Positions 1 to 5,439 of a stretch of 7,695 nt of DNA are shown here, one piece after another. The notes under the pieces were generated by a model, which saw only the letters and a list, made by a program, of their open reading frames with translations, made no database searches and was not told where the DNA came from. The stretch's first letter is position 1, and each line of letters opens with the position of its first letter. The DNA is from Verrucomicrobiota bacterium (GTDB lineage Bacteria; Verrucomicrobiota; Verrucomicrobiia; Limisphaerales; AV2): NCBI GenBank assembly GCA_003219345.1, contig QHOP01000262.1, forward strand, positions 1 to 7,695, in the 5' to 3' direction. A program made the position numbers and the translations under genes.

Positions 1-9
1 CGAACTTCT

Positions 10-145
10 ATTCAACAACCGGCCGGTTCGTTTATTGAAACCAGCCTTTCGACCGAATCCGAAAGTCTCAACTTATTCATGATCAACCAAACCGGGCTGC
101 AACATACGACGGCCGGTTCGTTGATTCAATGCAGTCTTCTATAGC
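10..145. repeat. Left copy of the 90-base tandem repeat
   Basis: This stretch aligns with 3241-3373 along its whole length with scattered substitutions. Inside it the block GGCCGGTTCGTT recurs at 21 and 111, a 90-base period, so it is a short tandem array rather than one long unit. The first block lies in a perfect 12-base palindrome (AACCGGCCGGTT, 17-28). The similarity fades after about 145. Bases 1-5 read CGAAC, which may be the end of a GCCGAAC box like the GCCTAAC just before the right copy, so the array may continue left of the window. Confidence 0.85.
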
Positions 146-273
146 AAGACCGTCCGCCTCGCCAGGTCCCGACCCATTGCATCGCTTTCCCGTTCCGCTT
201 CTACTTTCAGAACGGCAGCTCAGCGTTGCGTTAAACTTGCCTCCCATCCCAGGATGCTGTATGAATCGCTATC

Positions 274-465
274 GTGAAAAAGCTCTCTTTCAGCGAAGTG
301 AAACGGCAAGAGGCGCAAAGCCGCATGGCGGCTGCGCGCAAGGCTCGCCGCAGTCCGCAGGCAGCGGTGGCGCTTCAGCGGCGGGCTTCGCTAGTTGGCA
401 GCGGCGCGAAATGGCGCATCACCAATTTCAAGCAGGTCGCCCGTGCGCTGTCCAGACGGGCATAG
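274..465 (+). CDS. Small basic protein of unknown function, possible partner of the nucleotidyltransferase
   Basis: This frame encodes 63 residues beginning with GTG; an in-frame TGA at 262 leaves GTG as the first possible start, with ATG at 325 as an alternative. No Shine-Dalgarno site is visible. The protein is strongly basic (many Arg and Lys, few acidic residues), alanine-rich, has no cysteine or membrane segment, and is probably mostly helical. Its TAG stop is one base before the likely GTG start of the next gene, so the two are probably translationally coupled. I do not recognise the family. By position it could be an antitoxin or nucleic-acid-binding accessory to the nucleotidyltransferase, but that rests on context only. 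It could also be a chance open frame or a gene remnant in GC-rich DNA. Confidence 0.45.
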   Translation: MKKLSFSEVKRQEAQSRMAAARKARRSPQAAVALQRRASLVGSGAKWRITNFKQVARALSRRA

Positions 466-466
466 C

Positions 467-1219
467 GTGGGCTTTTCACTTGAGCAATTCTCGGAAGTCC
501 TCAAAACACGCGACGCGGCAGGACAGCCTTACGTTCTCATCGGAGGTCAGGCCGTCAATTATTGGGCCGAACGTTATTTGCCCATCGAACCACAGCTCAA
601 ACCGCTACAGCCATTCACCAGCGAAGACATTGACTTCAAGGGCAGCAGGGAAGATGTTCAGCGCATTGCCGGCCAGTTGAAACTGACTCCGGCTTATCCA
701 CACAAAGTGGAAATGACCACACTGGCAGGAATCATTCCCTACCAAATTGGCGGGTTGAAATCCAACATTGAGGTTGTACGGCGGATTCCCGGAGTTTCCG
801 GTTCAGTGGAGGCGCTGGCCATTCAAGCGGAATGGAATGGAAAAACGATCCGTGTTCTTGATCCCATCTCGCTGCTGGCTTGCAAACTGGAACTCGTCGC
901 CAGCGTACCGCAGCAAAAGAGGCGCGACGTGGCTCACCTGAAAATCTTGGTCCCCTGTGTCCGCGCCTTCCTGAGCGAATTCCTACAACAAGTTGAACTG
1001 GGCCAGATACCGGCGCGCCAGTGGCTGAGCACAGCTAATCAAGTGCTGAAATTGACAACCAACCAGCGCGCCCGCAAAATCGCAACCCGGCACCGGATCA
1101 ACTGGCAGGAAATTCTTCCTCTGACCGCTATTGCCGAATGCAGGAACGAGAAAATCAGGCGCTTTCAGGAACAGCAGTTGGAACAGGGTTACAAAAAATC
1201 CAGGGGCATTTCCACCTGA
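467..1219 (+). CDS. Nucleotidyltransferase-fold protein, AbiEii/MNT-like (putative toxin)
   Basis: The protein has 250 residues from GTG 467. The frame is open back to ATG 395, but that would overlap the preceding gene by 71 bases and add a low-complexity N-terminus; TTG 479 is another option. The N-terminal half carries the Pol beta-like nucleotidyltransferase signature: a GG turn in VLIGGQAVNYW (residues 23-33), an acidic pair in TSEDIDF (51-57; Asp54 and Asp56), and a possible third acidic residue in NIEVV (100-104). KRRDVAHL (151-158) resembles the conserved Lys/Arg-Asp-His-Leu segment of AbiEii-like and minimal nucleotidyltransferases. The C-terminal 80 residues are helical and basic and were not recognised. 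Family members transfer nucleotides to RNA, tRNA or protein, often as toxins. Its target here is unknown, and the usual wHTH antitoxin (AbiEi type) is not seen upstream. Confidence 0.75.
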   Translation: MGFSLEQFSEVLKTRDAAGQPYVLIGGQAVNYWAERYLPIEPQLKPLQPFTSEDIDFKGSREDVQRIAGQLKLTPAYPHKVEMTTLAGIIPYQIGGLKSNIEVVRRIPGVSGSVEALAIQAEWNGKTIRVLDPISLLACKLELVASVPQQKRRDVAHLKILVPCVRAFLSEFLQQVELGQIPARQWLSTANQVLKLTTNQRARKIATRHRINWQEILPLTAIAECRNEKIRRFQEQQLEQGYKKSRGIST

Positions 1220-1229
1220 CCCGATGCGC

Positions 1230-1286
1230 GGCGCTTTGACCGGCCCGCTTTCCTTGTGATCCGGAAACGGGCCAGACAAAGCTGCC
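1230..1286. terminator. 57-base imperfect hairpin between convergent genes
   Basis: The two arms pair as GGC/GCC (one bulged T), GCTTTG/CAAAGC, a three-base internal loop (acc/aga), GGCCCG/CGGGCC, a bulged C, then TTTCC/GGAAA closing a nine-base loop, about 20 pairs in all. It lies 11 bases after the nucleotidyltransferase stop and 39 bases past the stop of the oppositely oriented lipoprotein gene, where a bidirectional terminator would be expected. Neither side has a clear U-tract, so intrinsic termination is unproven. Its layout (paired blocks, central spacer, extrahelical base) also recalls an attC fold, but it has no AAC/GTT boxes. Confidence 0.5.
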
Positions 1287-1324
1287 TCGAACCTTCTCGG
1301 CGCACGCGGCTGAGTTCTATCAGA

Positions 1325-1771
1325 CTACCATATTCTTATCTTTTTCCACCACGGCTTGTCCATCTCATCAAACATCTCTCCCATGTCACGCATCCCGCGG
1401 ATGCAAATGATGTCGGCACCATCGGGTCGTCCAATAAGGTTAATGGCGACGCCGACATCAACGGCGGTCCAGACTCGCTGAGGCTGTCCGTTGAGATTCA
1501 TATCAGTCGAAACCTTAGGTGTGCCGAACGCTTGTTGCATGAATGTGTCAACAGCCGCGAAAGATGTGCCGCTGACGGAAGCCTGGAAACCGTTCTTGTC
1601 ACGTTTGAACTTCCACTTTGCGTCGAGCTTTCCAAGTGCGGCGTTCGTCTTCGTGTGCCCGCCACATTTAGCGACCTCTTGTGCCAAAAAGCCGCCCAAG
1701 TCACCTGAACGCGAACAACCGCCCGCCGCTCCAGAGACGAACAAAAGGCAGATGAAAACTAGGGCGCGCAT
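1325..1771 (-). CDS. Putative small lipoprotein, unknown function
   Basis: Starting at ATG 1771 the protein has 148 residues. It opens with a short basic n-region and a hydrophobic stretch (MRALVFICLLFVSGAAG) followed by Cys19, with AGGC as a weak lipobox, so it is probably a lipoprotein; ordinary signal peptidase cleavage is the alternative. The frame is open upstream to 1870, but that extension would run through the repeated attC-like element and lacks a signal sequence at its start. The mature part is mixed alpha/beta with Trp- and Lys-rich segments and ends in WWKKIRIW; no domain is recognised. The start lies eight bases after the GTTAGAC box of the upstream attC-like site, as is common for cassette genes. 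Confidence 0.6.
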   Translation of the reverse strand: MRALVFICLLFVSGAAGGCSRSGDLGGFLAQEVAKCGGHTKTNAALGKLDAKWKFKRDKNGFQASVSGTSFAAVDTFMQQAFGTPKVSTDMNLNGQPQRVWTAVDVGVAINLIGRPDGADIICIRGMRDMGEMFDEMDKPWWKKIRIW

Positions 1772-1776
1772 GTGGC

Positions 1777-1866
1777 GCCGTCTAACGACCCGCGACTCGG
1801 CCCACGAGAGCCACGCTTGCAACCAGGGCGCGATGGCCGGGTTCGTTGCAGCGCATGTAGGCGGCA
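1777..1866 (-). other. attC-like recombination site A
   Basis: Read on the - strand, this element begins GCCGCCTAC directly after the TGA of the 137-residue gene and ends GTTAGACGGC just before the lipoprotein start. GTTAGAC fits the attC R' consensus GTTRRRY; the R'' side (GCCTAC) departs from RYYYAAC. The ends pair (GCCG/CGGC, CTA/TAG), then ACG/CGT and ACCC/GGGT with one extra A on the left arm, then GGCC/GGCC with a seven-base bulge on the right arm. Imperfect pairing with extrahelical bases is typical of attC. About 70 bases are nearly identical to site B at 2299-2392, which supports a shared mobile or recombination origin over a chance palindrome. Confidence 0.5.
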
Positions 1867-2280
1867 TCATTTCTGGCTCTCTTTGGCTCGTCTCAAAATC
1901 GCGTCAATCTTGGCGGAAACATCCGCATCGAACTGGCCCGTGTAACTCGATGGATGCTCCGCCCGATACTGCGCAATACGTGCGAAGACTTTACCAGCCA
2001 ACTCTCGACTGCGTGCGTCCGAAGCGTCCAGCAACGCGTCGATAGCCAGAATCTGACCGTCAAGCTGGAGCCGCAGCATGTGGCGAGCGTCATCGGTGCG
2101 GGCCGAATCGAGCTGATGAATGAGCATCGCGGTGACGCCAGCCTCCGTTAGATGCTTGTCAATGGTCGGAATCGCGTAAGCCTCCGTGAGAACTCGCCGG
2201 TCGTAGCCGACATACCAGCCAGCGGCGACCAACGCGGCTGCAACCAAAACCGTTCCGAGAATGAGCGCGAACTTTTTCAT
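1867..2280 (-). CDS. Hypothetical membrane-anchored protein, 137 residues
   Basis: The protein starts with a basic n-region (MKKF) and one long hydrophobic segment (about residues 4-24, rich in Ala, Val and Leu, ending GWYVGY). This is either an uncleaved signal anchor or a signal peptide, leaving about 110 residues outside the cytoplasm. The soluble part is predicted helical and highly charged, with Leu-rich stretches (HMLRLQLDGQILAIDALLD) and a Lys/Arg-rich tail; no domain is recognised. The start is 18 bases downstream of the GTTAGTG box of site B and the TGA stop abuts site A, so the gene fills a segment between two attC-like elements, the layout of a single-gene cassette. Confidence 0.65.
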   Translation of the reverse strand: MKKFALILGTVLVAAALVAAGWYVGYDRRVLTEAYAIPTIDKHLTEAGVTAMLIHQLDSARTDDARHMLRLQLDGQILAIDALLDASDARSRELAGKVFARIAQYRAEHPSSYTGQFDADVSAKIDAILRRAKESQK

Positions 2281-2298
2281 ATCATAGTGGTGTGTGAA

Positions 2299-2392
2299 GC
2301 CGCACTAACGACCGAAGCGCCCCGGCCCACGAGAGGCCACGCTTGCAACCAGTGCGCGATGGCCGGGTTCGCTTGCAGCCGGTTTGTTCGGC
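2299..2392 (-). other. attC-like recombination site B
   Basis: On the - strand the element runs from GCCGAAC (R''-like; one departure from RYYYAAC) to GTTAGTGCGGC (degenerate R'). The arms pair as GCCG/CGGC, AAC/GTT, ACCG/CGGT, AAGCG/CGCTT and CCCGGCC/GGCCGGG, interrupted by a five-base bulge on the left arm and an AGTG bulge next to the right end. The apical part contains TTGCAA. At 94 bases it is in the usual attC range (roughly 60-150). It begins seven bases after the stop of the two-TM gene and ends shortly before the start of the 137-residue gene. Its core is near-identical to site A. Confidence 0.5.
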
Positions 2393-2399
2393 GAGGCGC

Positions 2400-2648
2400 T
2401 TATGTTTTTTTCTTTGTGGCTCGGACGGCCCACCAAATCAGTGAGCCTAAAATGCAGGCGATCCCGAAAATGTAGAACCATCGAGCACCAAACGCTGCAA
2501 ACTCTGCGGTCGGCATCTGCCTGCCACCATTCAAAATCGTGTCGCCTTTGAGAAACGGCAAGATACGAAACTTGAAGAGGGTGCCGAGGACGAGAGCACA
2601 GCCTCCTCCGAGCAACATCGAGATTGGCGATGTTCCCATAGGCGGCAT
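2400..2648 (-). CDS. Small two-TM hypothetical protein
   Basis: From ATG 2648 the protein has 82 residues; TTG 2666 (overlapping the upstream gene by 17 bases) and ATG 2639 are alternatives. ATG 2648 follows the TGA of the DcrB-like gene by one base (TGACATG), so translation is probably coupled. Two hydrophobic segments are seen, about residues 9-26 (after a Pro/Gly-rich N-terminus, with a GGG turn) and 56-76 (WFYIFGIACILGSLIWWAV), joined by a polar loop, and the C-terminus is basic (RATKKKT). It is probably an inner-membrane protein. No family is recognised. It shares one inter-attC interval with the lipoprotein gene, without a recombination site between them. Confidence 0.6.
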   Translation of the reverse strand: MPPMGTSPISMLLGGGCALVLGTLFKFRILPFLKGDTILNGGRQMPTAEFAAFGARWFYIFGIACILGSLIWWAVRATKKKT

Positions 2649-2649
2649 G

Positions 2650-3225
2650 TCAGTGTAGTGAATCAAGCAGTGATCTGAACAACGGCTGATACTTGTCCCA
2701 GCGCGATAACGGTGATGACGCTAGGATAAACAATCTGTTGCCACCCGCAAGCTCCACAACGACCTCCCACTCTCTCAAATTGGTGCCCTGCTGAGTGCAT
2801 GAATACTCAAGAAGGCCGTACTCAATGCCGCCGGGAAGCTTACCAGTCTTGCGGCTCAACTCTGTGAACTGCGCCTTGCGCACTTTGAGATTGGGTGCGA
2901 GGTCTGCGAGCGACTGCTCCAACGAACGCTTCTCCTGGTCAACTCTCGCCTCAAGAAACACGTTGGCTTGCCAATTGTCCTCGATTTGGGGCGCCAGGAG
3001 CAAGAGACTGCCAGATGCCCCGCCAGATGCCTTTTCGGTGGTCCAGCCAGATGGCACCGTGAACTCATGCCCGGCGAACCGTTGTGTGACCGATGTCTGT
3101 GGAATGTGTTTGGCCTGTGGAGCAGTTGGTGCCTGAGTCTGTCTGTTGTCAGAACAGCCGGACAGGCTGAGAGTTGCTGCCACAGCAATCCCTGCTATTG
3201 AATGGATTGGAACGATGGTGCTCAT
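2650..3225 (-). CDS. DcrB/PsbP-like (DUF1795-type) lipoprotein
   Basis: The protein has 191 residues from ATG 3225, which lies three bases after the GTTAGGC box. Eight in-frame residues upstream would run through this box and the signal peptide would no longer be N-terminal. The signal sequence ends in the lipobox LSGC (Cys24), followed by a Gln/Pro/Thr/Ala-rich linker (about 25-52). The globular part opens with the FTVPSGW motif, then a strand with LLLLAP, ANVFLEAR, a central LPGGIEYGLLEY and a C-terminal SPLSRWDKYQPLFRSLLDSL. This order matches the DcrB/PsbP-like fold, a periplasmic domain of generally unknown activity (DcrB itself is linked to phage C1/C6 entry and envelope maintenance). 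The role here is unknown. The gene overlaps or abuts the two-TM gene and they are likely co-transcribed. Confidence 0.7.
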   Translation of the reverse strand: MSTIVPIHSIAGIAVAATLSLSGCSDNRQTQAPTAPQAKHIPQTSVTQRFAGHEFTVPSGWTTEKASGGASGSLLLLAPQIEDNWQANVFLEARVDQEKRSLEQSLADLAPNLKVRKAQFTELSRKTGKLPGGIEYGLLEYSCTQQGTNLREWEVVVELAGGNRLFILASSPLSRWDKYQPLFRSLLDSLH

Positions 3226-3235
3226 GCCGCCTAAC
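3226..3235 (-). other. Cassette-junction box GTTAGGCGGC
   Basis: On the - strand these ten bases match the R' core GTTRRRY exactly and are followed by the ATG of the DcrB-like gene at once. The same GTTAG(N1-2)CGGC motif stands before the other two cassette genes at 1786-1777 and 2309-2299. Upstream of it, however, lies the 90-base tandem repeat and not another full attC-like element: no R'' partner is seen within 150 bases. It may be the array boundary or the remaining edge of a replaced site. Confidence 0.4.
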
Positions 3236-3240
3236 CTTTT

Positions 3241-3445
3241 ATTCAACAACCGCCGGTTCGTTTATCCAAACCAGCCTTTCGACCGAATGGGAAAGTCCCA
3301 ACTTGTTCATAATCAACCAAACTTGCCTCCAATATACGACGGCCGGTTCGTTGATTCAATCCAATCTTCTAGCCCGATCCATAAATCGCAACCAGTTCTA
3401 AAATCAACAAATCCTCCTCTGATCAACGACGACCGGTTAGTTTAA
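3241..3445. repeat. Right array of the 90-base tandem repeat (about 2.3 units)
   Basis: The block (G)CCGGTTCGTT recurs at 3251, 3341 and, as GACCGGTTAGTT, at 3431, each 90 bases apart. The unit between 3341 and 3430 aligns without gaps to the unit before it, although it is clearly diverged. The first 133 bases match 10-145 at the left edge of the window. A partial further unit fades out after about 3445. Units contain a palindromic CCGG core and a run rich in TCAACCAAA. The repeats are far too long and too diverged for CRISPR and encode no convincing frame. Confidence 0.85.
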
Positions 3446-3823
3446 CCAAACAAAATCCCAATGATGGAGGACTGACTTCGAGCTAGAGAGCCCCCTCGAT
3501 AGCGTGCAAATGAAATTCTTCGTGCGCGAAATCCTAGACGCAACTCCCCGGAGCCGGGTGGCGGGTCAAGGTGGAAGCCGAAGGGAAACAGGGCGGAACG
3601 ACCTTGACGCGGCGACCGGCGACCACAATCGAACCTCCGATGCACGCGCACAACCCCACGCGACTGTGTCATGGATATGAGCGGAACATCCATCGAACAT
3701 CCGACCAAGGCGAATTTCTCGCGGTCGTCTCGCCTTCATCCGCAGGCGAAAAAGCGATGACACCATCCCCTTCGCCATTCGGCCAACGTGGTGAGCCGCG
3801 TTCGCAGCACTTTCAAAATGCGA

Positions 3824-3896
3824 CAAAAGGAGGCGACAGATTTGCCGCAATTTGTTGCCTTTTGACATGAATATTTGTCGCCTTTTGCCGCCTTTC
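3824..3896. repeat. Cluster of short direct and inverted repeats
   Basis: TTTGTTGCCTTTTG at 3851-3864 is repeated as TTTGTCGCCTTTTG at 3874-3887, offset by 23 bases, and shorter relatives occur at 3841 (TTTGCCGC) and 3884 (TTTGCCGCCTTTC). CAAAAGGAGGCGACA at 3824-3838 is their inverted form, pairing with TGTCGCC-TTTTG at 3876-3887. The arrangement resembles a set of binding sites or a decayed palindromic element. No neighbouring gene explains it. Confidence 0.55.
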
Positions 3897-4054
3897 AAGC
3901 CTGCATGTTGAAAGCCGTTGACCAATTCAACATGCTCAACGCATTTTACTGTAAGCCCCCGATTCAACGCCGTTCAACGCTCGTGAACCTTGCGCAAACG
4001 CGCACAGCGCGCCGTCAGGCGCACGCAACGGCCTCGGCTCCACGTGAATCGCGC

Positions 4055-4365
4055 CTATGATTGTATGGCTTCGCTGCGCTTGTCAATGATACTACGGGTC
4101 GCCTCGAACAGCCGCTTCCGTTCCTCATGTGACAATGCTCGCTCGCCAAGGAGGGGAGGCGCTTAAGGATTCACGCGGCGAGTGTGGCAGCCGGCGGCCT
4201 GATGAAACAGCAGCGCCAGGAATGGAACGACAGCCAGGAAATAACCGGCGCACCAGGCAGGCAACAGGCGAATGCGCCAGCATCGCCACGCAGCCCGGCA
4301 CGGCGGCCAGAGTGCCTACCAAGCAAGACCGCGACTCCCGACAGCACGCCGACCGTCAAAGATTC
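4055..4365 (-). pseudogene. Possible frameshifted membrane-protein remnant
   Basis: Read on the - strand, three successive frames give membrane-like peptides in order: TVGVLSGVAVLLG (near 4359-4318), then GTLAAVPGCVAMLAHSPVACLV (split here as two hydrophobic pieces, near 4318-4250), then AGYFLAVVPFLALLFHQAAG ending at a TAA at 4163-4165. Both switches go the same way, as with two single-base insertions. After that stop the same frame continues with a charged, soluble-looking tail (RALSHEERKRLFEATRSI, then IDKRSEAIQS) to a TAG at 4055-4057. This could be a decayed gene, but hydrophobic runs also arise by chance in GC-rich DNA, and no homologue is recognised. Confidence 0.2.
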
Positions 4366-4537
4366 GGACGCGCTTCAGACGAAACCAGCACCCACTCCTC
4401 ACCGCTAAAAGGAAAAACCCGTGGGCGTTGTGCGCGGCAACAAATGGACGAACCACCAGTGCGCGACCGGCGCGAGATGAGCAACTGCGCCGTTTCCCTT
4501 TCCGGCGACTGCCCGATTTTTCAGCGGCTGCGCTCAG

Positions 4538-4589
4538 TTGGAAAATCGTCTGGAAAAGAGTTTCCAAACTGCTTCGGAAAACGGTTTCC
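4538..4589. repeat. Two tandem GGAAA-N4-TTTCC palindromes
   Basis: TGGAAA-agag-TTTCCA at 4551-4566 and GGAAA-acgg-TTTCC at 4576-4589 are two hairpin-forming units offset by 24 bases; an extra TTGGAAA at 4538-4544 offers alternative pairing with TTTCCAA at 4561-4567. They could be a protein-binding site or RNA stems. No adjacent gene suggests a role. Confidence 0.5.
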
Positions 4590-4660
4590 CAAAGGCGCTT
4601 GCCCGCGCAAGGAGACAAGCGTCCCAGCGATCTCAAATCGGACGCGCCTCGGATTTTCTT

Positions 4661-4679
4661 CGTTCCGATCTTCGGAACG
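4661..4679. repeat. Short perfect hairpin
   Basis: CGTTCCG (4661-4667) and CGGAACG (4673-4679) form a seven-pair stem with a five-base loop (atctt). Confidence 0.5.
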
Positions 4680-4735
4680 CGCCCGCATCAAATCGGCGAA
4701 CAACCCGGCGGCGTTCCATCGAGCAGCCATCGGAC

Positions 4736-4759
4736 GCTCGACACGATTTTTTGTCGAGC
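4736..4759. repeat. Short perfect hairpin with T-rich loop
   Basis: GCTCGACA (4736-4743) and TGTCGAGC (4752-4759) form an eight-pair stem around the loop CGATTTTT. No U-tract follows, so it is not a typical terminator. Confidence 0.5.
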
Positions 4760-4856
4760 AGCCCGGCGAACGCGCTTCGAGCGGCTTCCTCACGCATTTG
4801 CGGAGGGGTAAGTGTCATACCCATTCCTGCTTTTTCTTTACCACACCTGGCAGCTT

Positions 4857-4900
4857 CAAGTGGTGCCGTGAGGGCACCACTTGATCCCGTCTTTCGGGAT
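4857..4900. terminator. Two back-to-back hairpins, terminator-like
   Basis: CAAGTGGTGCC (4857-4867) pairs perfectly with GGCACCACTTG (4873-4883), 11 pairs and a five-base loop, the strongest simple stem in the window. Directly after it ATCCCG (4884-4889) pairs with CGGGAT (4895-4900) around TCTTT. Neither has a long U-tract, and no reliable gene ends here, so the termination call is tentative; structured RNA or a repeat-element end are alternatives. Confidence 0.4.
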
Positions 4901-5050
4901 ACATTCCACAGCGTGAATGACGCATCGTTCATTTCCTCGGGTTGTAGCCGATTCAGCGTTCGGTTTCGTGTAGCACTTCCACAAAATGCTTCGCTGGTTC
5001 GGGCAGACTTCCACCCGTATAGACCCTAACGTTTGTCCAGTGAAACAGAA

Positions 5051-5145
5051 GCAGGCTCTGCTCAGGAGCAACCTGCCGAGGGATAACTGGATGAGGGCGA
5101 CGAAACGTCGTCTGCAACGCCGGGGAGGCAAAAAACCTCTCCGGC
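5051..5145. repeat. Three consecutive stem-loops
   Basis: GCAGG (5051-5055) pairs with CCTGC (5072-5076). CGACG-aaa-CGTCG follows at 5098-5110. GCCGGGGAGG (5119-5128) pairs with CCTCTCCGGC (5136-5145; one G-T) around CAAAAAA. Three stems within 95 bases could reflect a structured RNA, but no promoter or conserved family is recognised. Confidence 0.4.
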
Positions 5146-5439
5146 AAATCGGCCAGACCATGTTTCAGAGCCCTCCCCACGCCTCAAAAAACCTTCTGAC
5201 CAATGGATGGGAAACACCGCTTTATGCCAAACCACCGTCCGTTCAGACATGCCCAAACCTAATTCCCTCACTTACGTTGCATGGCCGCGCCATGAACTAT
5301 CATTGTGGAGCACATAGAATTGGCTGGCTCTGAGGCGGGTTTCTAGAGTGTCGAGGGCTCAGGGATTACGGAGGTCAGAACTACAAACCACATTTTCAAC
5401 TTTTCAGAGGACATCGCCACTTGGCATTGTCTGCCTCAG

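Larger units (their letters stand above)
3446..5439. other. Gene-poor interval of about 2 kb
   Basis: No frame on either strand combines a credible start, protein-like composition and sufficient length. The longer open frames (for example 4129-4884 and 4272-4811 on +, 3566-3967 on -) are overlapping, rich in Arg, Ser, Pro and Cys, and look like by-products of GC-rich DNA with few stops. A 56-codon frame from ATG 3510 is also unsupported. What the interval does hold is listed separately: the repeat cluster at 3824-3896, a possible decayed membrane-protein gene on the - strand, and the hairpins between 4538 and 5145. A six-pair palindrome (CATGGC, loop CGC, GCCATG) also lies at 5280-5294, ahead of the regulator gene. 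Confidence 0.55.

Noticed and set aside
230..236. GTTAAAC matches the attC R' consensus upstream of the 63-residue gene
   Set aside because: No R'' partner or imperfect palindrome lies upstream, and the gene start is 37 bases away. A seven-base degenerate match is expected by chance.
129..680. 183-residue + strand frame
   Set aside because: It overlaps the 90-base repeat edge and the nucleotidyltransferase gene in another frame and has low-complexity composition.
1491..2045. 184-residue + strand frame
   Set aside because: It lies antisense to two better-supported - strand genes with signal sequences and runs through the attC-like site A.
10..3445. 90-base repeats as CRISPR
   Set aside because: The units are too long and too diverged, are directly adjacent without spacers, and no cas gene is present.
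3566..3967. 133-residue - strand frame and overlapping 99-residue + strand frame (3571-3870)
   Set aside because: Both cross the short-repeat cluster, have no membrane, motif or domain signal, and overlap each other; neither is preferred by start context.
4129..4884. Long + strand open frames (251 residues at 4129-4884; 179 residues at 4272-4811)
   Set aside because: They overlap each other and further open frames on the - strand, have Arg/Ser/Pro-rich unordered composition, no recognisable domain, and run through several hairpins. They look like stop-poor GC-rich DNA.
5072..5092. GGGATAACTGG segment reminiscent of 23S rRNA
   Set aside because: Only about ten bases resemble the rRNA and the flanks do not match, so no rRNA fragment can be supported.
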